Source: Pyrus communis (lineage: Eukaryota; Streptophyta; Magnoliopsida; Rosales; Rosaceae). Taken from it: a DNA stretch of 64,000 nucleotides. Shown here one piece after another: positions 11,896 to 24,371 of this stretch (the stretch's first letter is position 1; the number at the start of each line of letters is the position of its first letter). The stretch is from assembly GCF_963583255.1 (NCBI RefSeq), contig NC_084814.1:22275262-22339261 (forward strand), in the 5' to 3' direction. The notes below the pieces were generated by a model. It did not search any database and was not told the origin of the DNA. It worked only from the letters and a program-made list of their open reading frames with translations. The position numbers and the translations under genes are program-made.

Positions 11896-13959
11896 TCACC
11901 GTTCCTGGACGCAATGTTTGCGCCGAACTGCAGAACTCATCCATCTTGATGTACTAGCATCACGAAAGTCATGGATAATTTTGATGAGGGAGCGCGATTT
12001 CTTTATCGCATAAGATGTTCCATCCGTCAAGAGCGAAAAGAGTCCAGGCATTAGTGATGATTCCGTTGCCAAAACAGCAACAACTTCCTCCCCGCCATTG
12101 ATGCACAAAGACAGCAATGTTGAAACACAATACTCTTTTGCTTTTGGGGATGTCGAAGTTTGAAGAACGCGGATGATCAATTGCAAATCAATGGCGTGGA
12201 GGATTTCGTGTGATCCTACGACATTTTCAGCCAAAATTGCAAGAATTGATAATGCATCATCAACGAGCTGATCAGGGTTTTGTGACGAAGAAGATATTAT
12301 GTCAACTAGCAATGGAACAATGCCCGCGTCCAGCACTTTCTGTTGATTCCTAGGAAGGAGGATCAGCCCGAAAATCGCAACCACGGAGTTCTTTTTCCCA
12401 CACGTTGTTCCTTCCCTGATCAGCTCCACAAGAGCTGGGATGGCCTCAGGCATTTCTCCGATTAGTTTCCGAGACTCCCTCATCGAAGAGAGGTAAAACA
12501 TCGTTGCAGCTGCGCTTTGTCTGGCTTCTAAACTCAACCCATTTTTAAGAACGGCAACAACTGATGGTAGGCCTCCCCATGACATTATCAATTTCATTCC
12601 GCTTGCGTATTTCGCGAGCTTCAACAAGGCTGCAATTGCATTCCCTTGCGTGGATGCATCAGCGGAATTCAATAGCCTCAGCAGAGGAGGGATACAGCCA
12701 GCCTGGATCAAACAAGACCTATTGAAAATGTTTGATTTGCCTAGCAATCGAATCTCATAAGCAGCCTTGTTCTTCTGTTCGCTTGTTCCGCAAGCAAGCC
12801 TTCCGCTGAGAAATCCCGAGAGAAACCTCATTGCGTGTTTAGCAACCGGGCTACCAGGTGCGATCGTTTTTTCCTTGTCGGCGCTTTTGCTTCCTGGCCT
12901 GCCGAGAGAAATGCCGTTGCATTCACAAAGGTTTTTTATCAGCCTTCGGAGAATCGAATTCGGTACCAACTCTGTGTTCGCGATCATCTCTCCTGTTTTG
13001 GGGCAGAGCATGTGTCCGTCGTCGAGCCATTTTTTAATCGAATTTCGATCGTACGTCTGACCTGTAGATACAGTCACCGGATCAAGCATTAGCTCAAGGG
13101 AAATCGGGCACCTGAAATCTTCAGGGTTTAAGCAACGAAACATCTCCGCGTCGCACCTGGAATCGATTTGATTCGCGGGGTTTTGATGATCCAATGCTTC
13201 GAAAATCACTCCCCTGCTGTAGCTCATGAACCCCACCAAGCTACTTAGAAAAGGAAAATCCATGTCCTCCCGGTCGAAACGCTTGATAGCAATTTGTTCT
13301 TCCAAGAATTTGATCTCCATGTTGCACGCGCTCCAGCTTTTAATTCGAAGGTAATCGAGGACCCGCTTTACGGCATTCAAATCGGGCTCGATTCCCTTTT
13401 CTAATTGGTTCAGAATCGCAAGCAATCGTTTCGAAGCCAATCTGTCACCAGCTTGGAGCTCCATGTTGGCCTTCCACGATTGCTTCGACACCAATTCAAC
13501 CAATTCCTTAACTTCATCGCCAACATCGATCGCTTTCAACGGTAAAACATCGAGAGCCGTCGCCACAGCTCGAATCAGAAACCGAAATTGAGTCGCAAGA
13601 AACTCGCATTTCGTCAGCATCAAAACTCGACCATCTTCCCTCGTGCAATCCTCCAATAAAAATCGAATTTTTTGGAAGACGAAATGAAGCTCGGAGAAGC
13701 AGACGACAAGAGACGATTTCGGAAGAACCGAATTGCATTCACGTACCTCCTCAAAGAACATGAGAAGAACACGAACTTGCCGAATTGCTTCCCGGCTGTT
13801 CCTCCATTGCGTCACACAGCATTTCGATTGGAAACTGCAGATGGTGTGGGAGAGAGCGATCAGAGACTCGAGAAGGGTCTCCAGAGAAATAGATTCGCAA
13901 GGTCGCACCGCCGGAAACGTGAGAATCCGGCGGTCGCTGCTATCGAATTTCGGGTTCAT
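11896..13959 (-). CDS. Plant U-box E3 ubiquitin ligase with ARM repeats (PUB18/PUB19 type), 687 aa
   Basis: Intronless. The ATG at 13959 is chosen because the protein then begins MNPKFDSSDRRILTFPAV, matching the start of PUB18/19 relatives. The in-frame extension to 14082 has no ATG. Order of parts: U-box N-terminal domain (residues 1-about 250), U-box (about 281-355, with EDFRCPISLELMLDPV, GQTYDR and CPKTG), linker, then ARM repeats (about 405-660) for substrate binding. The U-box recruits E2-ubiquitin without zinc. In Arabidopsis, PUB18/19 are ABA- and drought-induced negative regulators of ABA-mediated stomatal closure; the same role here is inference. Three CACGTG boxes lie 176-392 bp upstream, consistent with ABA-responsive control. 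The gene is intact. Confidence 0.92.
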   Translation of the reverse strand: MNPKFDSSDRRILTFPAVRPCESISLETLLESLIALSHTICSFQSKCCVTQWRNSREAIRQVRVLLMFFEEVRECNSVLPKSSLVVCFSELHFVFQKIRFLLEDCTREDGRVLMLTKCEFLATQFRFLIRAVATALDVLPLKAIDVGDEVKELVELVSKQSWKANMELQAGDRLASKRLLAILNQLEKGIEPDLNAVKRVLDYLRIKSWSACNMEIKFLEEQIAIKRFDREDMDFPFLSSLVGFMSYSRGVIFEALDHQNPANQIDSRCDAEMFRCLNPEDFRCPISLELMLDPVTVSTGQTYDRNSIKKWLDDGHMLCPKTGEMIANTELVPNSILRRLIKNLCECNGISLGRPGSKSADKEKTIAPGSPVAKHAMRFLSGFLSGRLACGTSEQKNKAAYEIRLLGKSNIFNRSCLIQAGCIPPLLRLLNSADASTQGNAIAALLKLAKYASGMKLIMSWGGLPSVVAVLKNGLSLEARQSAAATMFYLSSMRESRKLIGEMPEAIPALVELIREGTTCGKKNSVVAIFGLILLPRNQQKVLDAGIVPLLVDIISSSSQNPDQLVDDALSILAILAENVVGSHEILHAIDLQLIIRVLQTSTSPKAKEYCVSTLLSLCINGGEEVVAVLATESSLMPGLFSLLTDGTSYAIKKSRSLIKIIHDFRDASTSRWMSSAVRRKHCVQER

Positions 13960-14134
13960 CGATGCAATTGTATGCGAAAAAACAGAGGATCTCTGTTTTT
14001 TCTCTGTTTTGGGACATAGACTTGGAGTAGAATTCGACTCGGAAGAGAAGTGTTTCTCCGTTTTGGCTCTGTTTTTGTTCACGGAATTAGTGGGAGGAGT
14101 GGCGAGCGTTGCAACAATATAGGGAGATAAAGGG

Positions 14135-14351
14135 CACGTGGCGGGATATTAGGAGTCCACGTTCCCAGGTTGACTCGGAGTGCACTTCACTGGATAGGCC
14201 TACATGGACACGTGGAGAGGTGGGGTTGGGTGATGCAGCTTCATGGATATTTGTCAATGTTGATTCAGTGTACTGTTTCGTGTCTACGGACAGTTTATCG
14301 TCGGCGGGAGAGTGAAGTCTGTGGGGACCACCAAGCCGACTTGGACACGTG
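14135..14351 (-). promoter_or_regulatory. Cluster of three G-box/ABRE motifs upstream of the PUB gene
   Basis: CACGTG occurs at 14135-14140 (in GGGCACGTGGCGG), 14209-14214 and 14346-14351 (both in GGACACGTGGA). The motif is palindromic, so strand does not matter. ACGTGGC is the ABA-responsive core bound by bZIP (ABF/AREB) factors, which fits the known ABA induction of PUB18/19 relatives. Occupancy is inferred, not seen. Confidence 0.6.
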
Positions 14352-14449
14352 GAAGTGGTATTGGATGACGTGTTGCGGTGGCAGCGGGCCACACAGAGGA
14401 ACACCTGTGTGTGTTTCCTGTGTTTTACGAGTCAAAGTGGGTTTTGATT

Positions 14450-16371
14450 AGAGAGACTAATAGACGATTAATTAATGGAAAATTAGAGTTTAAAACTTAG
14501 CAAAGTTCATGTTCGTGCCGACCAGAATTTTGAGTTCAACATCAATTGAATTGTAATGGTTTTGTTGGCCCACGGGGTTCAATGGCGGGTGCATTTCTTC
14601 TGTTTCGATTATGTTTTATGCCTTTTTGTTTCGTGTAATGATGATACGAATAGTCTAATTAAAGTTACGTTTCTGTTTATAATTCTCACGTTTTAAATTG
14701 TGTATGAGCTTCTTTAAATAGTTTACATCTTATAATACTTCTTCGCTTTGAAACATATTCTCCAACAATAAACATACGTGGTATACTTGACGTCGAGAAA
14801 ATAGATAACTATTTTAATTGATATTGATTAATGTACTAGAAAGATATTAACTTAAACAATGTTTAAGATTGATGAAACTGCTTAGGTGTAGTATTCAGAG
14901 TAGGATTTTCTTTTCTTAAATTTCTCTTCCATTTTCTTCTCTCCTCTTACACTCTGACTCTGTCTTTGTTTTTCTATAAAGAAATCAACAAAAGATATTG
15001 ACGTGACTTAATCGTGACGTTCAAATATGAGATCATATCAATTTCATCAGTTTTATTTCTTGAGCAATTTTATCACTTAAGCAATAAGTTAATACATAAA
15101 CAATGAGCACGTTTCGCTAATCAAATTCTTGTTTGTGGCCACAAATCCTTTTAATTAAGTTGTAATTATCTTGTAAACTTTTCTATCTAAAACGAATGAT
15201 GATTTGACAAGTGGACCAACCATATTGCGACACATTGAACGCGTTGTCTCTGCATTGCAATAATTCTGGAGATACTATAAAACGCGTTCATTTGATTTTT
15301 GTTTATACTGTGACTGTGATTGGGATATTCCAAAAAAAATAAATAATAATTTATTCTTAGATGCTTTTCTCCTTGGAAAGAGGTTTGCTTTCATGGAGTG
15401 ATGCCTTCAGCCTGCCGGTCACTGTTTTGCAAAATAGTTAGGTCTACAAGGCTAAGTAATTATTCGATTACGTGATGTTATTATTTTTCTGGTGTTATGC
15501 ACTTTATTGTTGATTATTATTATAGTTCAGATTAATGAGTAATGGGATATCAATTTTGTTGTTCCTTTGTATTATGGAAATTGATAACAATTACGGTGAT
15601 GCTATAAAGCTAGAAGAATAAAGAATTTAGCAAGAGAAATGAATTAATTTCATTAAGAGATGGAAGTTGCATAATAAAAGGCATTTTTGCATTGACATTT
15701 CGAGCGAGTTAAGTGTAATCATTTTTAACTAACTCCATTCAGTTACGAATTGACCATCTCATCTACTGTTATCAAGTTTGACGTGCAACTGTCATTGAAA
15801 TTTTTCTCAAAAAAAAGAATTTATCGTTGAACTGTGATTTCTCCAAAGAAATTACTCTTTATCTTTCACCAGCTTAACTTTTTTGGACATAAGATACATG
15901 CGAATTTAAGCCCTTGCGGCCAAGTTTGATTCTACTTCTAGTATATATAATAATTTATTATAAAATCTTATGTCAAGAAGATTTTTTTTTTTTGGAAATT
16001 TGCAATTTTACAAAAATATTTTTTTGTAAATCTGTCTTGGTTATTTGTAATTTGCAATTTTATAATAGAGACTCAAACTGTTCACAATTTAGAAGGTTTG
16101 GGTAATTGAAAATGTCTCTTTGCAAAGCAAAATTAAGGATAGACGTTCCTCCGACTTTCGCAAAGTGAGGAGTCTCGTTAACTTACAGTTGCATGGTTTA
16201 CAAAAATCACTAAAATTTAAAAGGACGAAACTTTTGAAGCATTCCCACAAAACAGTATAACATCTTTCTGTCACCACAAACTCGTCAACTTCTTTCGATT
16301 ACAAACAGACCTTATGTATCTTAATTATTTGAAACCACACGGATCGGAGCATATGGTTCGGTCGAGAGATT
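14450..16371. other. Intergenic, includes dispersed repeat at 14915-15040
   Basis: No gene recognised. The block at about 14915-15040 shares AAAGATATTGACGTGACTTA and AATCGTGACGTTCAAAT with 4610-4650. The last few hundred bases up to 16371 are likely the 3' UTR of the aldehyde dehydrogenase gene. Confidence 0.5.
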
Positions 16372-19313
16372 TTACAGCCATGCCGGATTCTTCAAAGGAG
16401 TGACAACAGCCTTCACCTGCAAGTAGTTGTGAAGGCTGTAGATTCCCTTTTCTCTGCCTATTCCACTCATCTTGTATCCGCCAAAAGGAATCGCAGCATC
16501 AAACACGTCGAAGCAGTTCACCCAGACGGTCCCAGCCCTCAATGCCCGTGTCAAGTAGTTGGCGGTGTTAATGTTCTTTGTGAATACTCCGGCAGCTAGA
16601 CCATAGCGCGTTGCGTTTGCCCTTCGGACTACTTCATCGAGCTCCCTGGTACAAAATGTGGAATTTTTAGGCATGTAGAATATTACAACTTTTGCAGAAT
16701 GCAAGGACTTGATGCAGTGTGAGGTTTTTAACTCACTTGAATTTCAAAATCGACTGCACTGGGCCGAAGATCTCATCCTGTGCGATCAACATATCGTCCT
16801 GATTGAAATGAACAGTAATCGTGTTAACGTATAGGTTGAAGGGGCTAACTTTGGATGAAGAAATTATATACCTTAACGTTTGAGAAAACGGTAGGCTGGA
16901 TGAAGTATCCCTTGGCGCCCAATCTTTCACCTCCACATTCAAGGGTAGCATTGCTATCAATGCCAGATCTTATGTATCTAAGGACCTTCTCAAACTGCTC
17001 GTTGTCGATCTGTCAATTGTCGAAATGATTAGAAGCATCACTTAAAAACTGACATTCTTTATGTCACACATGAGTACATGAAACGAATAGAACATCGTTG
17101 AAATGCAAGTATTTGAGTACCTGAGGGCCTTGTTCAACACCCTTCTTAAAGGGATCGCCAACAACACGTTTCACAGCGCGTGCCTTTGCTTTCGCTATGA
17201 ACTCATCATACACACGCTCATGTACAAAAGTACGAGACCCAGCACAGCAACATTGCCCCTGCGTGTCATCCAAGCATTCGTTAATGATGTGTTTTGAACT
17301 TCTGATTTTACAGAACCCGGCTTCGTGGAAAACTAATTGAACCAACCTGATTAAAGAAGAGAGCAAAGTGTGCAAGCTCCACAGCATGATCAATGTCAGC
17401 ATCCTCGCATATAATGAAAGGTGATTTCCCACCGAGCTCTAATGTTACTGGCTTAAGATTGCTTCTTGCAGCCAATTCAAGAATAATCTTTCCAGTATCA
17501 GTTGATCCGGTGAAAGCTACCTGAAAAGGAACGCGGTAATGGTTTTAAGTAGCCTGCATATCCAGTGTACAGTGAGAAAGAAGGACAAATGTGCTCCAAA
17601 TACCTTGTCCACATCCATATGACTGGCAAGAGCAGCACCAGCAGTTGGCCCATCTCCAGAAACTACGTTTAGAACACCCGGAGGAAGACCAGCCTGTCAC
17701 AGATGAAGCCGAGTAATATTAGAACATGAACAACGACGGAAAAGAAATAAAGAATGTACACGTTCCATGTTGATGCAGAATAAAAAGTTAATTACACTAT
17801 TGATTCATTTTTACGTATTTCTCTTGGCACATAGTTGCGTACGCGTGAGGGAGAGTGAGCAGCTCGAGAGGCATCAAGGGCCTACCTCTTGGAATAGCTT
17901 TGCCACATAGAGGGCAGTCAGAGGCGTCTGCTCAGCGCTCTTTAGGACAATGGTATTACCACAAGCCAGTGCAGGCCCAACTTTCCAGGCAAACATGAGT
18001 AAAGGAAAGTTCCACGGAATAATCTGTCCTGCAACACCGATTGGTTCGTGCAGTGTTTGCACGTGATAAGGTCCATCAGCCGGAACAGTTAGACCATGGA
18101 TTTTGTCTGCCCATCCTGGATAATTTGAGGAAGAAATCGTAAGTAAAAACAATGTGATGAATGAAAAAGGAAAGCAAATCACTTCATTTCAGTGTTCTCA
18201 CCGGCATAGTAGTGAAACAGACGAGCCAACATTGGTAGTTCGGCCGTCAGAGCTTGTTCATAAGGCTTCCCGTTATTCCATGTCTCTAGAGCTGCAAGCT
18301 CTTCACTGTTTTTCTCAACCAAATCAGCAAAGCGTAGTAAAATCCGTGATCTTTCCTGATCAAACGATAAAAAGACGAAGTCTCAATGACGATGCACATC
18401 AATATCCCGACATATTTACATCCCTCATATGCTAATCCAGCAGGAAAGCGCAACAGAATAATGTACTACAAAATCTAGACCAATGCGAAGTTCGACAGTT
18501 CTTACATAAGCGCTCATCTTCGGCCATGGTCCCTCATCAAATGCCTTGCGAGCAGCAGCTACTGCACGGTTAATATCTTCTGCGTCGCCCTCAGCCACAT
18601 GAGCAATCACTTCGCCTGTACGAGGGTCGTATGCCGGAAATGTTTTTCCTGACACAAAAGAATTTCAAACATTAGCTCCATAACATGTCTTTTCGGCAGT
18701 CTTCATCTTTTTGCAAGTTCCATTTACTCACACAGTTTTTACAAAACAAAAGCGACCGTATGCAGGTTTCTTGGACTCGTTCGAAGAAAAGGATTACCTG
18801 ATGCAGCGTCGACGAATTTCCCATTGATTAGGTGCTGAGTGTGACTGATTTGAAAAGGTGGAATGATTAACTCCTCAGTTGCTGCAGCAGTGCTAAACCT
18901 GCTAACTCTTCTCCCTGGAGGATCGTGGGAGGAGTATTATTCGTCGTATTAAATCACGAAAATTATAAACTCCATGCATCTTTGGCTGTATGATGGCTCC
19001 ACCATCATTCAAAAATTCCAGAAAGAGAGAGACACACACACACGCATATACACACACACCCCAAATCACATACAGAAAATTACCTGCACATGTGGTTAGA
19101 ACATAAAAACCATGGAATCGAATGAATAAAAAAGATTACCAGAAGAACAAGTGAAACAACGCTGTAAAAAGGTAAAAAGTAGAAAAAGGACAAAGGTGGG
19201 AAGAAGGTGTTACCTCCAGAGCGAAGCAGAGAAGCTGCAGACCCGGAAGAAGAAGAAGGAGAAGCGGCTGAGAGGGAGCGAGAGAGTAAGGAGGAGAGTC
19301 TCCGAGCTGCCAT
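16372..19313 (-). CDS. ALDH2B: Mitochondrial aldehyde dehydrogenase, ALDH2B family, eleven exons, 539 aa
   Basis: This enzyme oxidises aldehydes such as acetaldehyde to acids with NAD+ in the mitochondrial matrix (relatives: maize RF2A, Arabidopsis ALDH2B4/B7). The exons, in transcript order, are 19214-19313, 18798-18914, 18506-18648, 18202-18355, 17886-18115, 17604-17693, 17347-17520, 17121-17258, 16872-17009, 16737-16798 and 16372-16645. All splice GT-AG and total 1,620 nt, open throughout. The start [19 protein letters not shown] is a serine/arginine-rich transit peptide. Catalytic features are Glu306 in [10 protein letters not shown] and the middle Cys (340) of [10 protein letters not shown], 34 residues apart as in the family, plus GSTDTGK and PWNFPLLMF. 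The length matches the family (about 538). It looks functional. Confidence 0.95.
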
Positions 19314-20585
19314 AACCACCCACAGATGCTGAGTGAGAAGAATACTCAAAGCCCAAAAGCCTTATCTTTTGAATTGTAATTCCAACCTTACAGAAAAACA
19401 GAGTCCTGTCTGTTGTGACTCAAAAGTTTCTCAGAAGACAAAAGTCGCCCTCTCACCCCTCGAACCGAGAAATTTTTAGTTTTGTGACGGAAATAAGTGG
19501 TACATTATATATTTGAATAAAGGTAGTGAAAATTTTTATTTTTTTAAGTTATTAACTTTTTAATACACAAGTTCCACTATTTATATAATAACATATAATG
19601 TACTATTTTATGTACCTGTCACAAAAAAAATTCTCTCCCTCTTACCCACCGAGCGACACTATGGCACAATGACGTTAGTATAACACCAAAATCCAAATCA
19701 ATTTTAAAATTAGGAAATAATTATAAAATAGCAAAATAAATTGACTAAAAACCTAAAGGAATAAGTATCAAACATAATTGGCTGCTCAATTTTCAATAAC
19801 CACTCCTGCTTTTATTCATTTAGCTTTGAACACGTGTCGAGTTTATGTTTATAATTGTAATTATTTAGATATGTGTTGAAATCTAATTAGATAAAGCAAG
19901 AGTGGCTACTGAAATTCAACAGCCAAGTATTTTTCAATAGTATTTGAGAAATGCTAATGTGAGACTATATTTTTTGCACAATTTTTACAATATTAACATG
20001 ATAATTAACGTTAATTTGTGCATTTAACTATCGATTTTTCTTTGTTTTAGCAATTTTCTCTTTATCACTATGTTTACCTTGAAGCGTAAGCTATATAGAA
20101 ACAATAATTCATAGGATGTTGTTGGTCGATGACTTTTCAGAGTCGAAATAAAGCTAGAATTTAGTTCCAATTAATCAATTCATGCATATCCATATTTTAA
20201 TGTCTCTATCTCTCTCTTATTTGGAAAATAAAACTAAACTCTAAAGTGGACACTCCAAAAAGACAGAAAGCCTCCAAAGGACCAAAGCCACGCATCCACG
20301 ATAGACTTATCAATTAAGATCATCTCCAAGGGACTAAACGTGATTTTGTCCATGTTTTAGTTCTCTAAATATTAATATTTTATAATCTGATTTTCTTTAG
20401 TCTTTTGCTTGGAAACTGATTTCATTTAATTTTGAAGCTAAATGTGACTTGTTGATGCAATGCACGACATTAAATATAGCTTTTATATTGAATTTGATTG
20501 TTTGTGGCTTTTCATCTTTCGGAGCTATGTTTTATTAGGTTTCTAGTAACTACAATCGTTAGTAATAAGTATTTATCCTACCTAT
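19314..20585. other. Intergenic upstream of ALDH2B; MITE at 19472-19640
   Basis: This stretch contains the presumed ALDH2B promoter and a roughly 170-bp MITE copy of the family with core AAGTTATTAACTTTTTAA. No gene is recognised. Confidence 0.5.
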
Positions 20586-21419
20586 GTATTGTAATGTCTC
20601 TATTTAAAGGACTCCATATGTATATTTAGGAAGACTTGGATGAATGAAAATTTATATATGCCTTGTGCATTTGAAGAGAGTGATTTCTCTTTCTAAAATC
20701 AAGCATTTGACTTGGTTGTGTGAGCGCATCCACGATTAGCGACGTGAGCAAGCTCCATTGCCCCTGGTTGAGTGATTTCCAGGTCATATATCCCTTTCTC
20801 CTCAAGACCTTTGGTTTTTTCTTGCGTCAAGTGGCATCAGAGCAGGTTATCTGTTGCGGTTGAAGACCATGGCAGTGATTTACAATCTGTTTGAAGAGCA
20901 CAGTGTCGAAGAAACTAGTTTCATCGATTGGAATTTACCACCAATTTACGATGAGTACATTGATTGATGAAGATGAAGTCAATAATCGTTTTGTGAATGA
21001 AGTTGATGAGGATGGTAGTGAGGTAAGCAAGTTATACTCCTCAAGTTTGTACAATTTCTTAGAAGATGATATTGTTATTCACATGATCAGTGAGATACTT
21101 GAAGGTAGTTTCTTGAATGTTGAGCACCAAGTAAAGATTGTGGATGTGAAGGAAACTTTACAGTTTATGAGCGAGGTATTGTAATGTCTCTATTTAAAGG
21201 ACTCCATATATATGTTTAGGGAGTCTTGGATGAATAAAAATTTATATTTGCCTTGTGCATTTGAAGAGAGTGGTTTCTCCTTCTAAAATAAAGCATTTGG
21301 CTTGATCGTGTGAGCACATCCACGATTAGTGACGTGAACGAGCTTCGTTACCCCTGGTTGATTGATTCCCAGGTCATATATCCCTGTCTCCTCGAGACCT
21401 TTGGTTCTTTCTTTCGTCA
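20586..21419 (+). mobile_element. TRIM-like LTR retroelement with 244-bp direct repeats
   Basis: Direct repeats at 20586-20829 and 21176-21419 are equal in length and differ by scattered substitutions. Both run from GTATTGTAATGTCTC to TTCGTCA or TTGCGTCA. Two bases after the first repeat, TGGCATCAGAGC (20832-20843) matches the Met-tRNA primer-binding consensus TGGTATCAGAGC at 11 of 12 positions. The internal part is only about 346 bp and encodes no gag or pol; the 97-codon open frame at 20891-21184 resembles nothing recognised. Size and layout fit a terminal-repeat retrotransposon in miniature. The repeats lack a clear shared TG start, so the 5' boundary may extend upstream. Confidence 0.75.
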
Positions 21420-22799
21420 CTTGTAAACCTTGATTAGTACACACTAATTTATAAAGAAAAATACTAAGGGAAGGGCATTATGAGGCTGAATCGTGTTGAT
21501 TCATCAGACACCCATATATTAATTTACTCTCTCACCAGTATGATTTTTCGTGAATTATTTGTACCTTACAGTTTAACACCATCTCTCGTACCAACATATA
21601 AAACTCTGTCACCTCACAATTTTAACGTCAATTCCAGTGCCAAAATTATAAAATATTATACAAAAAAACATAAAATAACAAATAATTTATAAAGAATCTC
21701 ACTTTTGTGAGAACTTTTTAGCATTTCTCATTTATAAAAAAAAAAATTAAAAAAAAAAGTAGTTTATTTAATATTCTTCTCATCACCCACCCAAATAAGT
21801 TTGTTGGTATCTTTTCCCACATGCGTGAATTTCATGAATCCAAACTTTATTGGGCTTAGACAGATACACAAGTACATTGTTCTCTTGGTTTCGTCGGTCG
21901 TCTTGGAGTATGCCCCTTTGTTTCGTTTAAATTGGATATACGAGTAATGTATGTAGAATAAAAAAATAGATGTATTCATCTAATTCATCATGTGGCTTGG
22001 AATTTAGATGCACAATGAGAATTTAAATCACAAGTGAAACTACAAGTGATATTACAAATGATATTACAAATTAAGCTACACAATGGGAATTTAAACATGA
22101 AACACAATAAGTTTAAAAAAATATATGCATTAATCATCAAAGCTATTTATCCCTTACAAAGTGCTTAAAATAATAGAAAAATTAACGAAAATTTCAAAAA
22201 AATTTCTTTTTTAATAAAAAAAATCATTTTTAAAGATATAATAAATAATACCAAAAAAATGTATAAATGTGATTTTTCATTAAAAATAAACAGTACTTAA
22301 AGTGTTTTGTTAAAACCCACTAAAATGATTGCATTTCGAAAAGAAACCATCATAATTATTGATAGGGAATCACTTTAACTTGGTGTGAAAGGATATGGTT
22401 GGTGCCAGTTGTTTATCAGAAGGGAAAAACAAACAGAGGAGGGCAACGTTGGCCTACCATCGAAAGGCTCATTTATTAATTTTATAATACCATCTAAGTT
22501 TTCTGTATGATTTTTCAATGTGGTTATAATAGAAAATGATACATTACGTGTTATTATATAAATAGTAAGATATATTTATTAAAAAATTAATAACTTTAAA
22601 AATAAAATTTCTTACAATTTATATAAAAATAAGTGGTATACCACTCTTGTATTTTAGTAACAATGAAAATTTTCTCTCACTTAGGGACATAAGATTAAGG
22701 GGAGTTATTCGAGGGTAACATGATTGTGCAGGTCCAAAGTCCTATATATAAAGAAAATGTCATTCATCTGGTGGGTAATCAGTTGGGAATGACAATCCT

Positions 22800-22992
22800 C
22801 TGAGGCTCCTCTTTTGTGAGGATTCAAATGATCTTTTAATCGTGTCCATTCGTTATAAATTATGCTATCATTTTTCGTCAAGTACTATTTATGTTTAATT
22901 TTAAATATAAAATTTATAATAATTTTAGATCGCACGATATATGATAAATGGACACGATCAGAAGATCAATAGACGATCCTCACAAAAAGAAT
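22800..22992. mobile_element. MITE with about 45-bp inverted ends
   Basis: The left end TTTTGTGAGGATTC... with ATCGTGTCCATT is mirrored at the right end (AATGGACACGAT ... GATCCTCACAAAA). The centre includes TATGTTTAATTTTAAATA. A related copy lies at about 54462-54655. Confidence 0.65.
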
Positions 22993-24333
22993 CCAAAGAA
23001 GATCCTCATTCATCATTTGGTATAATAAAACACTAGAAGATCAGCACACACTTCGTTTGTGAACAATTTCATTTTCTTTTTTGTTTTTTTATTAAGGAGT
23101 GTGATTAGTTTTTAAATTTTTTAAAAAGAGTATGAGACAATGATGATGAGATATCTTAATAAGAGCATATTTTTCTTTATATTACATAATTACCATCTTG
23201 CCATTTTTATGTAAATATTGTGTATCAAAAGTCAAGGTAAAATAGGAAAAAATGAGGATATGATTGTCATTCTCTCAAAAGATACAAAATTACTATTTTG
23301 TCATGCTTATGTGTATCAAAAGTGAAGGCAAAATTGGAAAAAAAAATGGCAAAAAGTTGACAAGGAGGGTTCTCTTAATAGAATAGAATAGATATACTAT
23401 TGTATTAGGTTACTGATATGGCATGGCAATGTTGGAAGTCACTATCATACTTCTTTTTAATTCGGGTTTTTTCTCATTGTTTTTAGTGTTTTCTTCGAGT
23501 TAATATTTTATAAATCTTAGAAAGAAAAAAAAATAGAATATGTAAATTAGGTAGTTATATGGTCAGTTATCTCTGGTGAATGTTCTTGCATGTGTATGTA
23601 GTTCAGTTGAATCGAATTATTGTGCACTTTGCTCTGATAAAAATCTTATGCATCCACTGCCCACCAAATTTGAAAATAAAGGCATGCATAACAAACCAAT
23701 AGGATCAATTGACAAAACCATACAAATAAAACCCCACCCTTCAATAAGTCAATGCCCCTCCGGTGGTGTTGGTGTTTTCAAAATTTGCATGCAGTAATAT
23801 GACCACAGACGTTATGATCATCACACAAGTTAAAGAAAATTAAAGACTGTAATCCAAATCTGGTCAAAAGAAGAGAGTACCACGACACTTCATCAATGCA
23901 ATATAGATTTAATCGAAGGGATCAATCACTTCTTGTCATTTCACGCAAAAAAATTCAACAAGTTGAGTTGAACGTAAACTGAGTTATTTCATGAGCCACA
24001 AATTACAGGATGTAGCCAATGGCAAGTGAAAGCACCTAAAAATATCCTACATGACCTTTTTGGTATCTTCAACTAGGAGAACTCCATGATCACCATTAAT
24101 TTCACTCTTCATTTGAAGCAAGTGAATTTACTACACTCTTGGCATTTGTTTCCACCATGACATCCCAAAATCTCGTACCTTGAGTAAACTTGAAACTTTC
24201 TATGACAATCATCAACTCTATTGTTCGGTTATATAATATGACAATATTTTTACAATGGGTCACAATTTAATATCGAACTCATTACTAAACGTGTTCTGAC
24301 ACTTTCCAAGTCAAATTTGACACTTGAGTCATG

Positions 24334-24337
<4 letters not shown>

Positions 24338-24369
<32 letters not shown>
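24338..24369. repeat. (AT)n microsatellite
   Basis: About 32 bp of uninterrupted AT repeat. Confidence 0.95.

Positions 24370-24371
<2 letters not shown>

Noticed and set aside
13960..14082. 41-codon upstream extension of the PUB frame
   Set aside because: It has no ATG; the first ATG is at 13959, where family similarity begins.
13672..14451. Several open frames opposite and upstream of the PUB gene
   Set aside because: They are antisense shadows of the PUB coding sequence or promoter; the PUB frame has the domain content.
15390..15425. Possible microRNA-like segment (CAGCCTGCCGG)
   Set aside because: Does not match a plant miRNA I know and no hairpin partner was found nearby.
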